DNA of 34,099 nt from an uncultured Clostridia bacterium (GTDB lineage Bacteria; Bacillota; Clostridia; UBA1212; UBA1255), in assembly GCA_947625435.1 (NCBI GenBank), contig CANQOI010000024.1, positions 1 to 34,099 of the forward strand, read 5' to 3'. The notes under the pieces are model-generated. The model was given only the letters and a program-made list of their open reading frames with translations, was not told the DNA's origin and did no database searches. The position numbers were made by a program, and so were the translations under genes. Numbering within the stretch: the stretch's first letter is position 1; each line of letters opens with the position of its first letter. Positions 9,001 through 15,971 of the stretch are shown here, one piece after another.

Positions 9001-9295
9001 TACGGAAGGGGACGTGAGCCTTTATCAGGGGCTTCATCTTAAAGCCGGAGAACATGAGGGTATCTTTGAATTAAGGACGGGCGCTACGGGCGTATGGATC
9101 TTTGTGCAGGATATAAGGACGGGCGATATGATCGCGCAAAAGCATGTGTTATGCGAGAATGAATTTGCGGAAGAGGATATCGGATTCACTCTTACCGAGG
9201 ACGCGGACATTTATATAGGACTGCGCCACCCGGCGGATATGACTTCGGAGAGTGAAACGACCGAGCTGAGACGCGCGTCCATGCGACGCGCATGA
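5981..9295 (+). CDS. Alkylguanine-DNA alkyltransferase fused to GH28-like beta-helix hydrolase
   Basis: One uninterrupted frame of 1104 residues. Residues 1-163 form a complete Ogt/MGMT-type alkyltransferase: the DNA-binding section runs from FQNAIW (85-90) through GVRAAANAAGANRL, and the acceptor cysteine is Cys135 in PCHR (134-137), followed by GSLTGFSAG. Residues about 190-580 are beta-rich and unassigned. Residues about 600-960 resemble pectate-lyase-3/GH28 right-handed helices: NAKGDACTDDTDPIQAAID at 604-622, GGGTVVVP at 628-635, and acidic candidates Asp802 (SGDGFG) and Asp824-Asp825 (SNDDG). The usual GHG motif looks replaced by GGGK (about 865-868). A C-terminal beta-rich domain covers about 985-1104. 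There is no signal peptide, so it is cytoplasmic. GGAGG lies seven bases before the ATG. The hydrolase part would suit intracellular uronic-acid oligosaccharides, in line with nearby uxaC. The fusion is unusual; a lost stop codon between two genes is the main alternative, but no start with a ribosome-binding site is visible at the boundary. Confidence 0.85.
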   Translation: MEQNSQSKLYKDYLPVRCGNSDEIFEITADDEYVLSITAVSDKLSGMQDAAPNRCTELCKEQLKEYFTGMRRVFNFPYRLTGTDFQNAIWSEIAKVPYGKTISYKELAERAGCTSGVRAAANAAGANRLLFCVPCHRIIGSDGSLTGFSAGIKLKEYLLNLEKEPAVYTKYNYYEKQKERGIDRSNVITGRFIYDTGDILFETEPDSVIKEHKTYVFPVSFDVGGCSGFTVKCFSEAEETPPDPAYATGAYTAFGQVTHGPGHEFITVTMFNVSNSFVSRAPVSPGENTINFDINEMNFTHVSKISVVSDVPLRNIQIYGLNVYDQYFRYKGQSRFYGASGCTLSEEGHTLVCKMNGAFEIESPVLPDSSHYACNMLMPRRNTVFMVLKNISTASKLRLYYTTTLHTEYSDDNSVEISISRSPEYRAYYFNLSATPGCEGRLLRFKLVSSGIGEIVIREYSFEEEKPIVKQAGKITSCTAANDMITVKGCIDRELAQAGGTVSIYETDMRDESISPDRKTLLTSAPVKRLCTEGDTEFEISGIPLKGSKITRLSSQFAAYLTQDGETLPIGDRFYIENYMDFENNPYAFTLPGTRVSVTDAPFNAKGDACTDDTDPIQAAIDYVWKQGGGTVVVPGPLPEDRVQKFYGRRYRVTNILMRSRVELHFENDTVLWQSPVYRDYKYVPTYGHDKAVPNVCWTHCLHVANLPTVQCTSCEYVKITGFGKIRSVDTGAEEGVDIGSYSTGCPDRIHQIPIGFYECSHLEFRDFEIVRSNNYHFGLYGCAYVFAANIKMHEVRCVSGDGFGLSKGSHHVILSRNFFQSNDDGVVLSAGYFDPRGLVWWKSSPGKRGGTRHVRIAHSYINSGGGKALAFITWGTNDPDYEMQEISDITAFDNYLICVNPVGAWYDNPYNGKQPFDNSELDDYSPVKSVRILENRYEGSCTFGPILATDVITDCGIYSADDFQNGDFCISRQPNLSNWSYKRNKNRDSVAVHMTDGRPCGVLGHFTEGDVSLYQGLHLKAGEHEGIFELRTGATGVWIFVQDIRTGDMIAQKHVLCENEFAEEDIGFTLTEDADIYIGLRHPADMTSESETTELRRASMRRA

Positions 9296-9309
9296 ATGTG
9301 CGTGCGCAT
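9270..9309. repeat. Palindrome cluster at a convergent gene end
   Basis: GACGCGCGTC (9270-9279) is a perfect palindrome. ATGCG-ACG-CGCAT (9281-9293) is a short inverted repeat, and ATGTGCGTGCGCAT (9296-9309) resembles it. They lie across the stop of the fusion gene and just before the convergent stop at 9315. They could slow or end transcription from both sides, but there is no T-run for a classical terminator. Confidence 0.3.
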
Positions 9310-9314
9310 AAATG

Positions 9315-9764
9315 TCAGCGGAATGTCCGCGCCACAAGTCCCGCGAGGTAGCCTATGAACGCATTGAGCATGTAGAAAAACAGCCAAAGTATCGCCCAGA
9401 ATGAACATTCCACGAATATCAGGTGAGCGATCAGGAAAACGGCGGCGCTGCACAATGCGTTTATGAGCAGGTCGCGGTTGATAAGGAACGACAGGAACGC
9501 TCCCGCGAATGCGGATACGGGCAGAAACAGGAAATTAGTGTATATCACTCTCGAATCTGCCGATGAAATAAGTATAAAAGACAGCGCTATCATCACGGCG
9601 GTAACCGCCGTATTGATGATGAGCGCTGTCACTGCAGTTTTTCTTTTGTCGTGCTTTACAGCACTTTTTTTATCAGAACGATCCTGTGCGTCACCGCGCA
9701 GTCCAGAATTGCCGCCTTTATGCTGCTGTCCGTTTCTTCCGTTGCTTCCGTATATATGACTCAT
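9315..9764 (-). CDS. Small membrane protein downstream of sepF, unknown function
   Basis: 149 residues. The first 40 are polar, Gly/Ser/Lys/Arg-rich and probably cytoplasmic. Then come four hydrophobic helices at about 44-67, 74-95, 99-118 and 122-147. I do not recognise the family. Its place right behind sepF recalls YlmG (YggT), but YlmG is shorter, has two helices and lacks this polar head, so I do not assign it. AAGGA lies about eight bases before the ATG, and the sepF stop is 21 bases upstream, which indicates a shared transcript. It converges with the fusion gene, leaving 19 bases between stop codons. Confidence 0.7.
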   Translation of the reverse strand: MSHIYGSNGRNGQQHKGGNSGLRGDAQDRSDKKSAVKHDKRKTAVTALIINTAVTAVMIALSFILISSADSRVIYTNFLFLPVSAFAGAFLSFLINRDLLINALCSAAVFLIAHLIFVECSFWAILWLFFYMLNAFIGYLAGLVARTFR

Positions 9765-9785
9765 CAGACCGTTCCTTACCTGTTA

Positions 9786-10382
9786 TCAGAATGTAAATGC
9801 TTCGCTTTCGTCCTCGTCGTCGGCTTCGGAGAAAACATCTACATCGCAAGGCGCTATCACATATATGAGCTCGGAAACACGCTGTATATTACAGTCAAGT
9901 GCAAAGCAGCATCCGGACACGAAATCAAAGATACGGCGTCTGTCGGCTACGTTGCGCACGAATTCAAGATTAAGGACTACTGTCATGTGGGCTCTTAAAT
10001 GAGAACATACGCCCTGACAATCGTCAAATTCCATCGGTTTGGAAAGAACTACTCTCAGATTGGACGTTGCTCCCATGCTGAGGATCCTGCTCCTGTCGGA
10101 AGTATTTGCTGAATTTCCGCTGTACGAATTCGATCTGCTCTCTGTTCTGTTCGTACGTCCGGCTGCGGCCTGACTGCCCGAAGCTTTTGCGGAATACTGC
10201 GGAGCAGACGCACTCATGCTGTCGCGACTGTCCTCTGTGTCATATTCATTGTCGGCTTCTTCGTTTGAATCCCGGTCGAAATAACCGTCGTAATCATCAT
10301 CGGCGTCGTAGTCATCGTAAGCCACGGACTCATTGCCGCCAAAACCTAAAAGATCCTTGAAACGTCTCTTAAAATCAGCCAT
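9786..10382 (-). CDS. sepF: Cell division protein SepF
   Basis: SepF anchors and bundles FtsZ at the division septum in many Gram-positive bacteria. This 198-residue form starts with the short membrane-binding amphipathic helix (MADFKRRFKDLLGFGG). A long acidic then Ser/Asn-rich linker follows (about 20-105), then the SepF core (about 107-183: VVLSKPMEFDDCQ, VVLNLEF, RRRIFDFVSG, ISELIYVIAP-like end) and an acidic tail. The linker is longer than in Bacillus SepF (about 150 residues in all). The start at 10382 is nine bases after AGGAGG, in preference to ATGs further upstream. Gene order with ylmE just before it is the classical division-cluster arrangement. Confidence 0.93.
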   Translation of the reverse strand: MADFKRRFKDLLGFGGNESVAYDDYDADDDYDGYFDRDSNEEADNEYDTEDSRDSMSASAPQYSAKASGSQAAAGRTNRTESRSNSYSGNSANTSDRSRILSMGATSNLRVVLSKPMEFDDCQGVCSHLRAHMTVVLNLEFVRNVADRRRIFDFVSGCCFALDCNIQRVSELIYVIAPCDVDVFSEADDEDESEAFTF

Positions 10383-10456
10383 TATTAAGTTCCTCCTCAT
10401 CATTTGCATCTTAAAAATCTTTTGTAAAAATCGTTCCGATACGCCCTATGAGCGCA

Positions 10457-11146
10457 TCAATGAAATATGCCCGTACCGACGCGAATCATATTTGATCCTT
10501 CTTCAATAGCATAAGTAAAATCATGTGTCATTCCCATCGATATGTAAGACATGGATACATTATGCGCTTTTTGGGTGCCCATGTCAATATACTTTTTATA
10601 AAGTTGTGAAAAAATTTTACGGAGCTCATACTCGCCGGCTTCCGCGGGAGCCATTGTCATGAGTCCCATAAGACGCACGTTTGAAAGAGATGCGAAATGC
10701 TCCGCGAGCCTGTCTATCTCATCCGGAGACACTCCGTGCTTGCTCTCCTCTCCCGATACGTTCACCTGCATGAGACAGTCTGTCACTATACCGCATTTTG
10801 CGGAGCACCTGTCTATTTCATCCGCAAGATGAGCGCTGTCCACGGAATGTATGAGCGACACTTTGCCCACTGCGTGTTTCACTTTGTTGGTCTGGAGAGT
10901 GCCTATGAGGTGCCAGTCTATGTCCGGCACGGAATATTCCTTCATGCCCTGAAGCTTATCGTTAAGGCACTGAACTCTGTTCTCCGCAAATACTCTGAGG
11001 CCGTTTCCGTACGCCTCGGCCACCTCGGGGCAGCCCACCGTCTTACTTACGGCCACAAGCGTTATGTCCTCGCGCCTGCGCCCGCTCCTGATCGCGGCTT
11101 CCGTTATCTTTTCTTCCAATACTTCTATGTTTTCCTTTATATTCAT
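10457..11146 (-). CDS. ylmE: Pyridoxal phosphate homeostasis protein (YggS/YlmE/PLPBP)
   Basis: This conserved protein binds pyridoxal 5'-phosphate without a known catalytic reaction and keeps the vitamin B6 pool balanced. The 229 residues show a single-domain alanine-racemase-like barrel. The PLP lysine is Lys35 in LVAVSKT. HLIGTLQTNKVK follows at about 79-90, then IHSVDS. The C-terminal phosphate-binding stretch runs MGMTHDFTYAIEEGSNMIR and ends VGTGIFH. It starts one base after the stop of the HlyD-like gene, so the two are translationally linked, and it precedes sepF by 74 bases. The family identification is secure. Confidence 0.95.
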   Translation of the reverse strand: MNIKENIEVLEEKITEAAIRSGRRREDITLVAVSKTVGCPEVAEAYGNGLRVFAENRVQCLNDKLQGMKEYSVPDIDWHLIGTLQTNKVKHAVGKVSLIHSVDSAHLADEIDRCSAKCGIVTDCLMQVNVSGEESKHGVSPDEIDRLAEHFASLSNVRLMGLMTMAPAEAGEYELRKIFSQLYKKYIDMGTQKAHNVSMSYISMGMTHDFTYAIEEGSNMIRVGTGIFH

Positions 11147-11147
11147 T

Positions 11148-12893
11148 TTAATTACTCAGTATTTCTCCTTCCCGTACCGTTTCGTAGTTTACTACGTACA
11201 GATCATTTATCCTGACTGTGGATATTTCACCCGTGTCTCCGCTGTCAAAGCTGCTCGTGTTGCTTATTATCGCATATTCGCTGTCCTCGGCCAGCACATT
11301 TACAAAAACATAGGACACATAATTCGACCTGTCGATCGTTATGCGGGCCGTGAGTCCTGCGGAATCCCAGTCCGCAAGGGCCCGTTTGGGCACTTTGATA
11401 CCTTCTATATAGTCCATTACGATATCCGAGCGCATCGTTCTGTTTGATATCGCGCCCGAAATGCCTGACGAGGACTTCATGAGCACATATTGTCTGTCTC
11501 CGTATCTGAGTATTTCCTCTACCGTCGCATCGGCCGTAAATTCGCGGTTTGCGCCTTTGACGGTTATTTTTTTGCCCGCCGTCAGTCCGCCCGCGTCCGT
11601 GTCCGTTATATCCGCCGTCATGTAATACGTGACGTCCGCCGTTATTCGCGCTACTGCGTCGTTTACATTCACATTTGTATTAAGTGTGCAGCGCATCTGC
11701 GTATTTTCATACGTAAGAGCCGTCTCGGAAAGCATATTGCCCGTTTCTCCCTTTTTGTCGAGATATCCTGAAATGGCGTGCGCCTTGTCTGTCGCGTTCT
11801 GAGCCTGCGTATCCACGTAAAATGACACCACGCCCGCATGCTCCGCTTTGATCTCGTACATTGAGCTCGCAAGCTTTGCGAGCACTGACTCGCGCTCCGC
11901 TTTGAGTCCGTTTATGTATTCATCCGGGCTTTCCGAATTTACTATTATGTCGTTCTTAGTATCGAACATGCGGTCCAACTCATTCATGGCTTCGGAATAT
12001 TCGCGCATGCCCGATGTCACCGCAGACATATGCGACAGCTTGAGTACCAGATCGTTTATATTTTTGTTCAGCTCCGCAAGCTCTGTATTGTGAGACAATC
12101 CTACATATGACGAGGCGCTCTGCGCGGCGGATATCTTGCTGTCTATATTTCTGAGCTTCTTAAGATCTTCCTCATAGCCGGATTCTACTATATAGCCTAT
12201 TACGTTTCCCGCCGCTACGCGGTCGCCCTCGTTCACGGCAGATATGAGCTTTCCGGAGAAGCCGGCATATACGACATTTTCTTCACGTATGAAATTAACG
12301 TCCCTGCTGAATGAGTTTTCTATGGTGCCCGTCGATACGAATGCCGTGCGCGGCGTATTCTCGTCCACTTTTTTATCGTGAAGCACAAGCGCTATTATGC
12401 ACGCCGCCAATATTATGAATATCGCGACTTTGCCGAAAGCAAGAAGAGCTTTCTTACGGCCTGCGCTCCTTGCGCGTATTCTCTGTTCGTGCGGCGGATC
12501 TTGTTTTTGTTTCTGTTCTTGTTTTGGTTTTTCGGAGGCCGGAGCTGCGTTTTTTTTTGCCGCAGCCGCCTTATCTGATCTGTTCGATCCGTATTTAGCC
12601 GCGGATCGGGCCGTGGCCGCAGCCCGTGTCGGGGCAGTCTTATCGGCGGCAGCTTTTTTTTTCTGCGCCGGCTTTGCAGCCGTTTGGGGCGCCTTACGCT
12701 TGCTCTCGGAAACAGGCGGCGCCGGAGCCGTATGGGACGGCACGGCGGGAGGCTTCGGAATATCTATCCTGTACCCATAGCTGTCATACCGCTCATCGGC
12801 AGAGCCGTTGAGCCTGACAAGAGGTCTCGGTTTTTTGACTTTTCCCGCATCCGGGCTTTTTCTTTTGCTATTATCCGCCATTACAGCATGCAA
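11148..12893 (-). CDS. HlyD-like membrane fusion protein with long basic N-terminal tail
   Basis: 581 residues. Residues 1-148 are a Lys/Ala/Pro/Gln-rich, probably disordered cytoplasmic tail, with the densest section at about 65-145. One transmembrane helix follows (about 149-171, ending IIALVLHDKK). Outside the membrane comes a biotinyl-lipoyl-like half motif (VVYAGFSGKLISAVNEGDRV, about 206-225), a helical hairpin region (about 235-340), a second barrel element (IKAEHAGVVSFYVD), and beta-rich C-terminal domains ending in EGEILSN. This fits the periplasmic-adaptor/HlyD group found near ylmE-sepF in Clostridia, but no partner transporter is adjacent. GGAGG precedes the ATG at 12893 by five bases; an ATG at 12881 is an alternative. 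Role unknown, perhaps in the division-site envelope. Confidence 0.8.
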   Translation of the reverse strand: MHAVMADNSKRKSPDAGKVKKPRPLVRLNGSADERYDSYGYRIDIPKPPAVPSHTAPAPPVSESKRKAPQTAAKPAQKKKAAADKTAPTRAAATARSAAKYGSNRSDKAAAAKKNAAPASEKPKQEQKQKQDPPHEQRIRARSAGRKKALLAFGKVAIFIILAACIIALVLHDKKVDENTPRTAFVSTGTIENSFSRDVNFIREENVVYAGFSGKLISAVNEGDRVAAGNVIGYIVESGYEEDLKKLRNIDSKISAAQSASSYVGLSHNTELAELNKNINDLVLKLSHMSAVTSGMREYSEAMNELDRMFDTKNDIIVNSESPDEYINGLKAERESVLAKLASSMYEIKAEHAGVVSFYVDTQAQNATDKAHAISGYLDKKGETGNMLSETALTYENTQMRCTLNTNVNVNDAVARITADVTYYMTADITDTDAGGLTAGKKITVKGANREFTADATVEEILRYGDRQYVLMKSSSGISGAISNRTMRSDIVMDYIEGIKVPKRALADWDSAGLTARITIDRSNYVSYVFVNVLAEDSEYAIISNTSSFDSGDTGEISTVRINDLYVVNYETVREGEILSN

Positions 12894-12922
12894 TCCTCCG
12901 TAAGCGTAAACTTATTGCATAT

Positions 12923-12951
12923 ATTTTATCGTCATGCGGGGATTATTGCAA
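12923..12951 (-). promoter_or_regulatory. Sigma-A promoter for the HlyD-like/ylmE/sepF unit
   Basis: On the minus strand there is TTGCAA (12951-12946), a 17-base spacer and TAAAAT (12928-12923), about 30 bases before the start codon at 12893. It occupies the 61-base gap after the phosphofructokinase gene, which has no visible hairpin terminator. Confidence 0.65.
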
Positions 12952-12954
12952 CTT

Positions 12955-13881
12955 TTATTTTACCGGCCTTAAATCGCCGTAAAATGAATCGTATATCTGC
13001 ATGATCTCTTCTTTTTCGGCGAGTTTTTCGGAAAATGCGCCGGCGCTCCCCGCGGAGAGACCCATCCTGAATGCATGAGCGTAATCGTGCTTTTCATGCC
13101 AGCCCGCGATAAAACCGGCAACCATGGAGTCCCCCGCGCCGACAGAATTCACGACCTTGCCCGCAGGAGCTTCGCTCATAAAAATCTCCCCTGTTTCGGC
13201 CGCGAGCACGGCGCCCTGACCTGCCATGGACACGAGCACGTTCCTTGCGCCCATATCCCGCATCTTTTCCGCATACGGCACCGCTTCGCCGCGCGTTTTA
13301 AGCGTGACGCCGAATATCTCACCCAGCTCGCAGTTGTTGGGTTTTACGAGGAAAGGCCCGTGGGGCAGCGCATTCACGAGCAGATCCTTTGCGGCATCCA
13401 CAACGGTCATGATACCCTTTCCCGAAAGCATACTCATTATGTCGCCGTAAAGCGAATCCGGGAGCGACGCGGGAATGCTGCCGGCAAGTACCAGCGTGTC
13501 GCCCTTTTCCAACTTACTCAGCTTTTGCATGAGCCGCGCCGCAGCCTCACCGTCAATGTAAGGGCCGGCGGCATTTATCTCCGTTTCCGTGTCCGACCTT
13601 ATCTTAACATTGATCCTCGAAAGTCCTTCCGAAAGCTCGATAAAATCGCATATGCCTCCCGAAGCCTCAAAGCTCCTCTTTATCTCTCTTCCCGTGAAAC
13701 CCGCAATGAAGCCGAACGCCGTATTTTCAATACCCAGATTGCTCAGCACCGTCGAAACGTTAAGTCCCTTTCCGCCCGGCAGCAGCCGCTCGGAGCAGGA
13801 TCTGTTCGTGATACCCAATCTGAGATCCTCCACTCCGATAACGTAATCGATCGCCGGATTAAAAGTAACAGTATATATCAC
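12955..13881 (-). CDS. fruK: 1-phosphofructokinase (PfkB family)
   Basis: Phosphorylates fructose 1-phosphate to fructose 1,6-bisphosphate; related enzymes act on tagatose 6-phosphate. The 308 residues carry the PfkB signatures: TFNPAIDY at 6-13, GGKGLNVS at 36-43, and the ATP-site/catalytic segment VNSVGAGDSMVAGF (244-257) with base Asp251. The start is GTG at 13881, preceded by a GAGAGGGGGG ribosome-binding site. It lies 31 bases after a sugar-binding lipoprotein gene, so they are probably co-transcribed. No fruA PTS gene or regulator accompanies it, so fructose is the likely but not certain substrate; tagatose 6-phosphate kinase is the alternative. Confidence 0.85.
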   Translation of the reverse strand: MIYTVTFNPAIDYVIGVEDLRLGITNRSCSERLLPGGKGLNVSTVLSNLGIENTAFGFIAGFTGREIKRSFEASGGICDFIELSEGLSRINVKIRSDTETEINAAGPYIDGEAAARLMQKLSKLEKGDTLVLAGSIPASLPDSLYGDIMSMLSGKGIMTVVDAAKDLLVNALPHGPFLVKPNNCELGEIFGVTLKTRGEAVPYAEKMRDMGARNVLVSMAGQGAVLAAETGEIFMSEAPAGKVVNSVGAGDSMVAGFIAGWHEKHDYAHAFRMGLSAGSAGAFSEKLAEKEEIMQIYDSFYGDLRPVK

Positions 13882-13912
13882 AGTCCGTTCCCCCCTCTCG
13901 GTAAAATGCGCG

Positions 13913-15343
13913 TCAATATCCGGACGCCAGCTGCTTCACATAAGAATACCACTCTTCAAAAGCCTTATCCGTATCGATACTGCATACAGCTTCCTCATAT
14001 GAAACGCCGTCTGCGGTCATTTTCAAAACAGCCTCCCTGCCCTCGCGCGCCGCGTCAATAAGAGAAGACGTAAGCTCTGTGCAGAACGACTCATATCCTT
14101 CGAATGCGGTAGGGGCATATGTGCTTCCCTGTACGGCCTGATCCACGGACACGCTCACCATGGTATATCCGGTGTAATCCGAGAGCATGAGCCGCCTCAT
14201 ATAATCTCCGGCTCCGTCTGTTGAATATATCCCTTTATACGCCGCTATTTCCGTTCCGGCCGCTCCGAGCTCGACGGAATACTCGTTGGAGGACAGCCAG
14301 TGCAGAAAAGTATATGCCTCTTTATTTGCTCTATCCCCCCGGTCAAACACTATGGCGCCTTTACCGCTGTGAGGCGCAATGACACGCGACTCATTCACAC
14401 TCGGATAAGGAAGCACGTTGAGTTGGAACGTGCTTATCCCTCCCTTATAATTTTCAAACTGCCGCGGGTAAGAGGCGCTGCCCTCGGGCTTGCCTATATA
14501 CGCTATGATGTCACCCTTTTCAAGAGAACCCATTATGTCGTCCGTCTGTAAAATATATCCCGAGATCACTCCGTTATAGTAAAAATCCCAAATATACCGC
14601 AGTGTTTCCTTATTCGTATTTATCTTTATCTCTTTGTTGCCCGCCTGTATTATGGCCGGAAGCCTCTGCGCGGAATATGTGAAGATATAATCCTGTACGG
14701 ACTCTATCGCGAGCATCGCCCTGCCGCCCGACCACGCATAGTACTGTCCGGAAATATCGGCTATGCCTTCCCACGTTCTCCATTCATCGGCATCGGCATT
14801 GCAGTCGAGCGAAAAATATCGCCATCCCGCATCGTTTATGAGCGTCAGTGCTGTGATCTTGGTTAGCGGGAAAATATACGTATCATCGGTACCCATGAGC
14901 TTTCCCTCATTCATAAAGCCTTTAAAATATCCGGAAAGCTCGTCATACGTCAGATATCTCTCTGCCGGAACGATAAGATCCCTTGCCATTGCTTTATATG
15001 CGACCTCATCGTCTACGACGGATACGGACGGATAATCGTATGTGTCGCCGCTCTGAAAGCTGTCGTTTAAAATGTCCGTGATCTCTTCATCCGTTTTATA
15101 TTCAAGCGTAACATGCGTATTGCGGTGCCTGCCCTCCGTCGTATTATAAGTTTCCGCCAGCATTCCGAGTATCGCCGCCTGATCGTCTCTGTAGCTGTGC
15201 CAGAACACGATCTCGGTGGGCGCCTCTTTCGCATCTTTGCGGCACCCGGGCAAAAAAGCGCACATCACAGCGGCGAAGCATAAAAGCATCCCCGCAATAC
15301 GTGTCTTGATAAAAAGCGTCTTACTGTCTGCGTATTTATTCAA
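13913..15343 (-). CDS. Extracellular solute-binding lipoprotein (family 1)
   Basis: 476-residue binding protein of a carbohydrate-type ABC importer, anchored outside the cell. The signal peptide covers about 10-33 and ends in lipobox LPGC with lipid-bearing Cys34. The mature start EIVFWHSYRDDQAAI is typical of family-1 sugar-binding proteins, as are IFPLTKITALTLIN, the glycine-rich AYIGKPEGSASYP, and FDRGDRANKEAYTFLHWL. The start is TTG at 15343 with AAGGGA about ten bases upstream. No permease or ATPase genes are adjacent; it is followed only by the fruK-like kinase, so the transporter must be encoded elsewhere. The sugar cannot be predicted. Confidence 0.88.
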   Translation of the reverse strand: MNKYADSKTLFIKTRIAGMLLCFAAVMCAFLPGCRKDAKEAPTEIVFWHSYRDDQAAILGMLAETYNTTEGRHRNTHVTLEYKTDEEITDILNDSFQSGDTYDYPSVSVVDDEVAYKAMARDLIVPAERYLTYDELSGYFKGFMNEGKLMGTDDTYIFPLTKITALTLINDAGWRYFSLDCNADADEWRTWEGIADISGQYYAWSGGRAMLAIESVQDYIFTYSAQRLPAIIQAGNKEIKINTNKETLRYIWDFYYNGVISGYILQTDDIMGSLEKGDIIAYIGKPEGSASYPRQFENYKGGISTFQLNVLPYPSVNESRVIAPHSGKGAIVFDRGDRANKEAYTFLHWLSSNEYSVELGAAGTEIAAYKGIYSTDGAGDYMRRLMLSDYTGYTMVSVSVDQAVQGSTYAPTAFEGYESFCTELTSSLIDAAREGREAVLKMTADGVSYEEAVCSIDTDKAFEEWYSYVKQLASGY

Positions 15344-15440
15344 CGAAATCTATCCCTTAAAACAGTATCGTATGTGCTCAACCATTTATCAGGGTAGTTT
15401 AAATAATATTTTTGGCGTATACTTTTATAGAAAATAAATA

Positions 15441-15488
15441 ACATGGCCGAATCTATTAATTTTATGTTAATCAGCGATCCGGCCATGT
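15441..15488 (-). terminator. Terminator after spoVS
   Basis: ACATGGCCG (15441-15449) and CGGCCATGT (15480-15488) form a perfect 9-bp stem. The loop contains a second, AT-rich inverted pair. In the minus-strand transcript the stem is followed by a U-rich tail, which fits intrinsic termination 14 bases beyond the spoVS stop codon. Confidence 0.65.
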
Positions 15489-15501
15489 ATTCGGCACATT
15501 T

Positions 15502-15780
15502 TCAGACAACATATCCGAGATCGGTGCTCTCTACCGTAAAACGAAGCGCCGTGCGCGCGTACCCGTTTATGTAGACATCGGAAAAAGTGGGAATGCACAC
15601 TATATCCTTTCCGGACACGGTCAGATATCCTCTTGCTATCGCGATTGCCTTCATTGTCTGATTTACGGCTCCCGCTCCTATTGCCTGAAGCTCCGCGCAG
15701 CCGTTTTCGCGTACGACGGACGCCAGTGCGGACGCAACGTAAGTCGGGTTCGATCTTGATGAAACTCTTAATGCATTCAT
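15502..15780 (-). CDS. spoVS: Stage V sporulation protein S
   Basis: Small Alba-related protein, 92 residues, close to the usual 86. The middle (ELQAIGAGAVNQTMKAIAIA, about 31-50) and VCIPTFSDVYING follow Bacillus SpoVS closely. In Bacillus it is needed for spore coat and core maturation and affects the switch from septation; the biochemical role is thought to be nucleic-acid binding. GGAGG lies eight bases before the ATG. It stands between its own terminator and the rny-ymdB terminator, so it is a single-gene unit, but its closeness to rny-ymdB is a conserved Firmicute arrangement. I could not recognise a convincing sigma-H promoter upstream. Confidence 0.94.
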   Translation of the reverse strand: MNALRVSSRSNPTYVASALASVVRENGCAELQAIGAGAVNQTMKAIAIARGYLTVSGKDIVCIPTFSDVYINGYARTALRFTVESTDLGYVV

Positions 15781-15880
15781 TTAGTAATACCTCCGATAAA
15801 ATTGCTTTTACGTGAGATATTTTATATTGTTAAAATGCAAAAATCTATTATTTCCCAAGATGGAAAACACTGGAAAACGC

Positions 15881-15908
15881 AAAAAGCGTGTAAATATACA
15901 CGCTTTTT
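15881..15908 (-). terminator. Terminator of the rny-ymdB operon (symmetrical)
   Basis: AAAAAGCGTGTA (15881-15892) pairs perfectly with TACACGCTTTTT (15897-15908) over a 4-base loop. The A/T-rich stem ends supply a T-run in either direction. It lies about 65 bases beyond the ymdB stop. Confidence 0.88.
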
Positions 15909-15971
15909 TGATCTGAAATAATGTTATCGCCGATGCCCGCACGCGCTGTTATTTCCCGAAAACGGCGATAA

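Noticed and set aside
15344-15440. Promoter for the solute-binding protein gene
   Set aside because: The region is AT-rich with several TATTAT-like boxes, but none has a credible -35 at 16-18 bases, so I did not list one.
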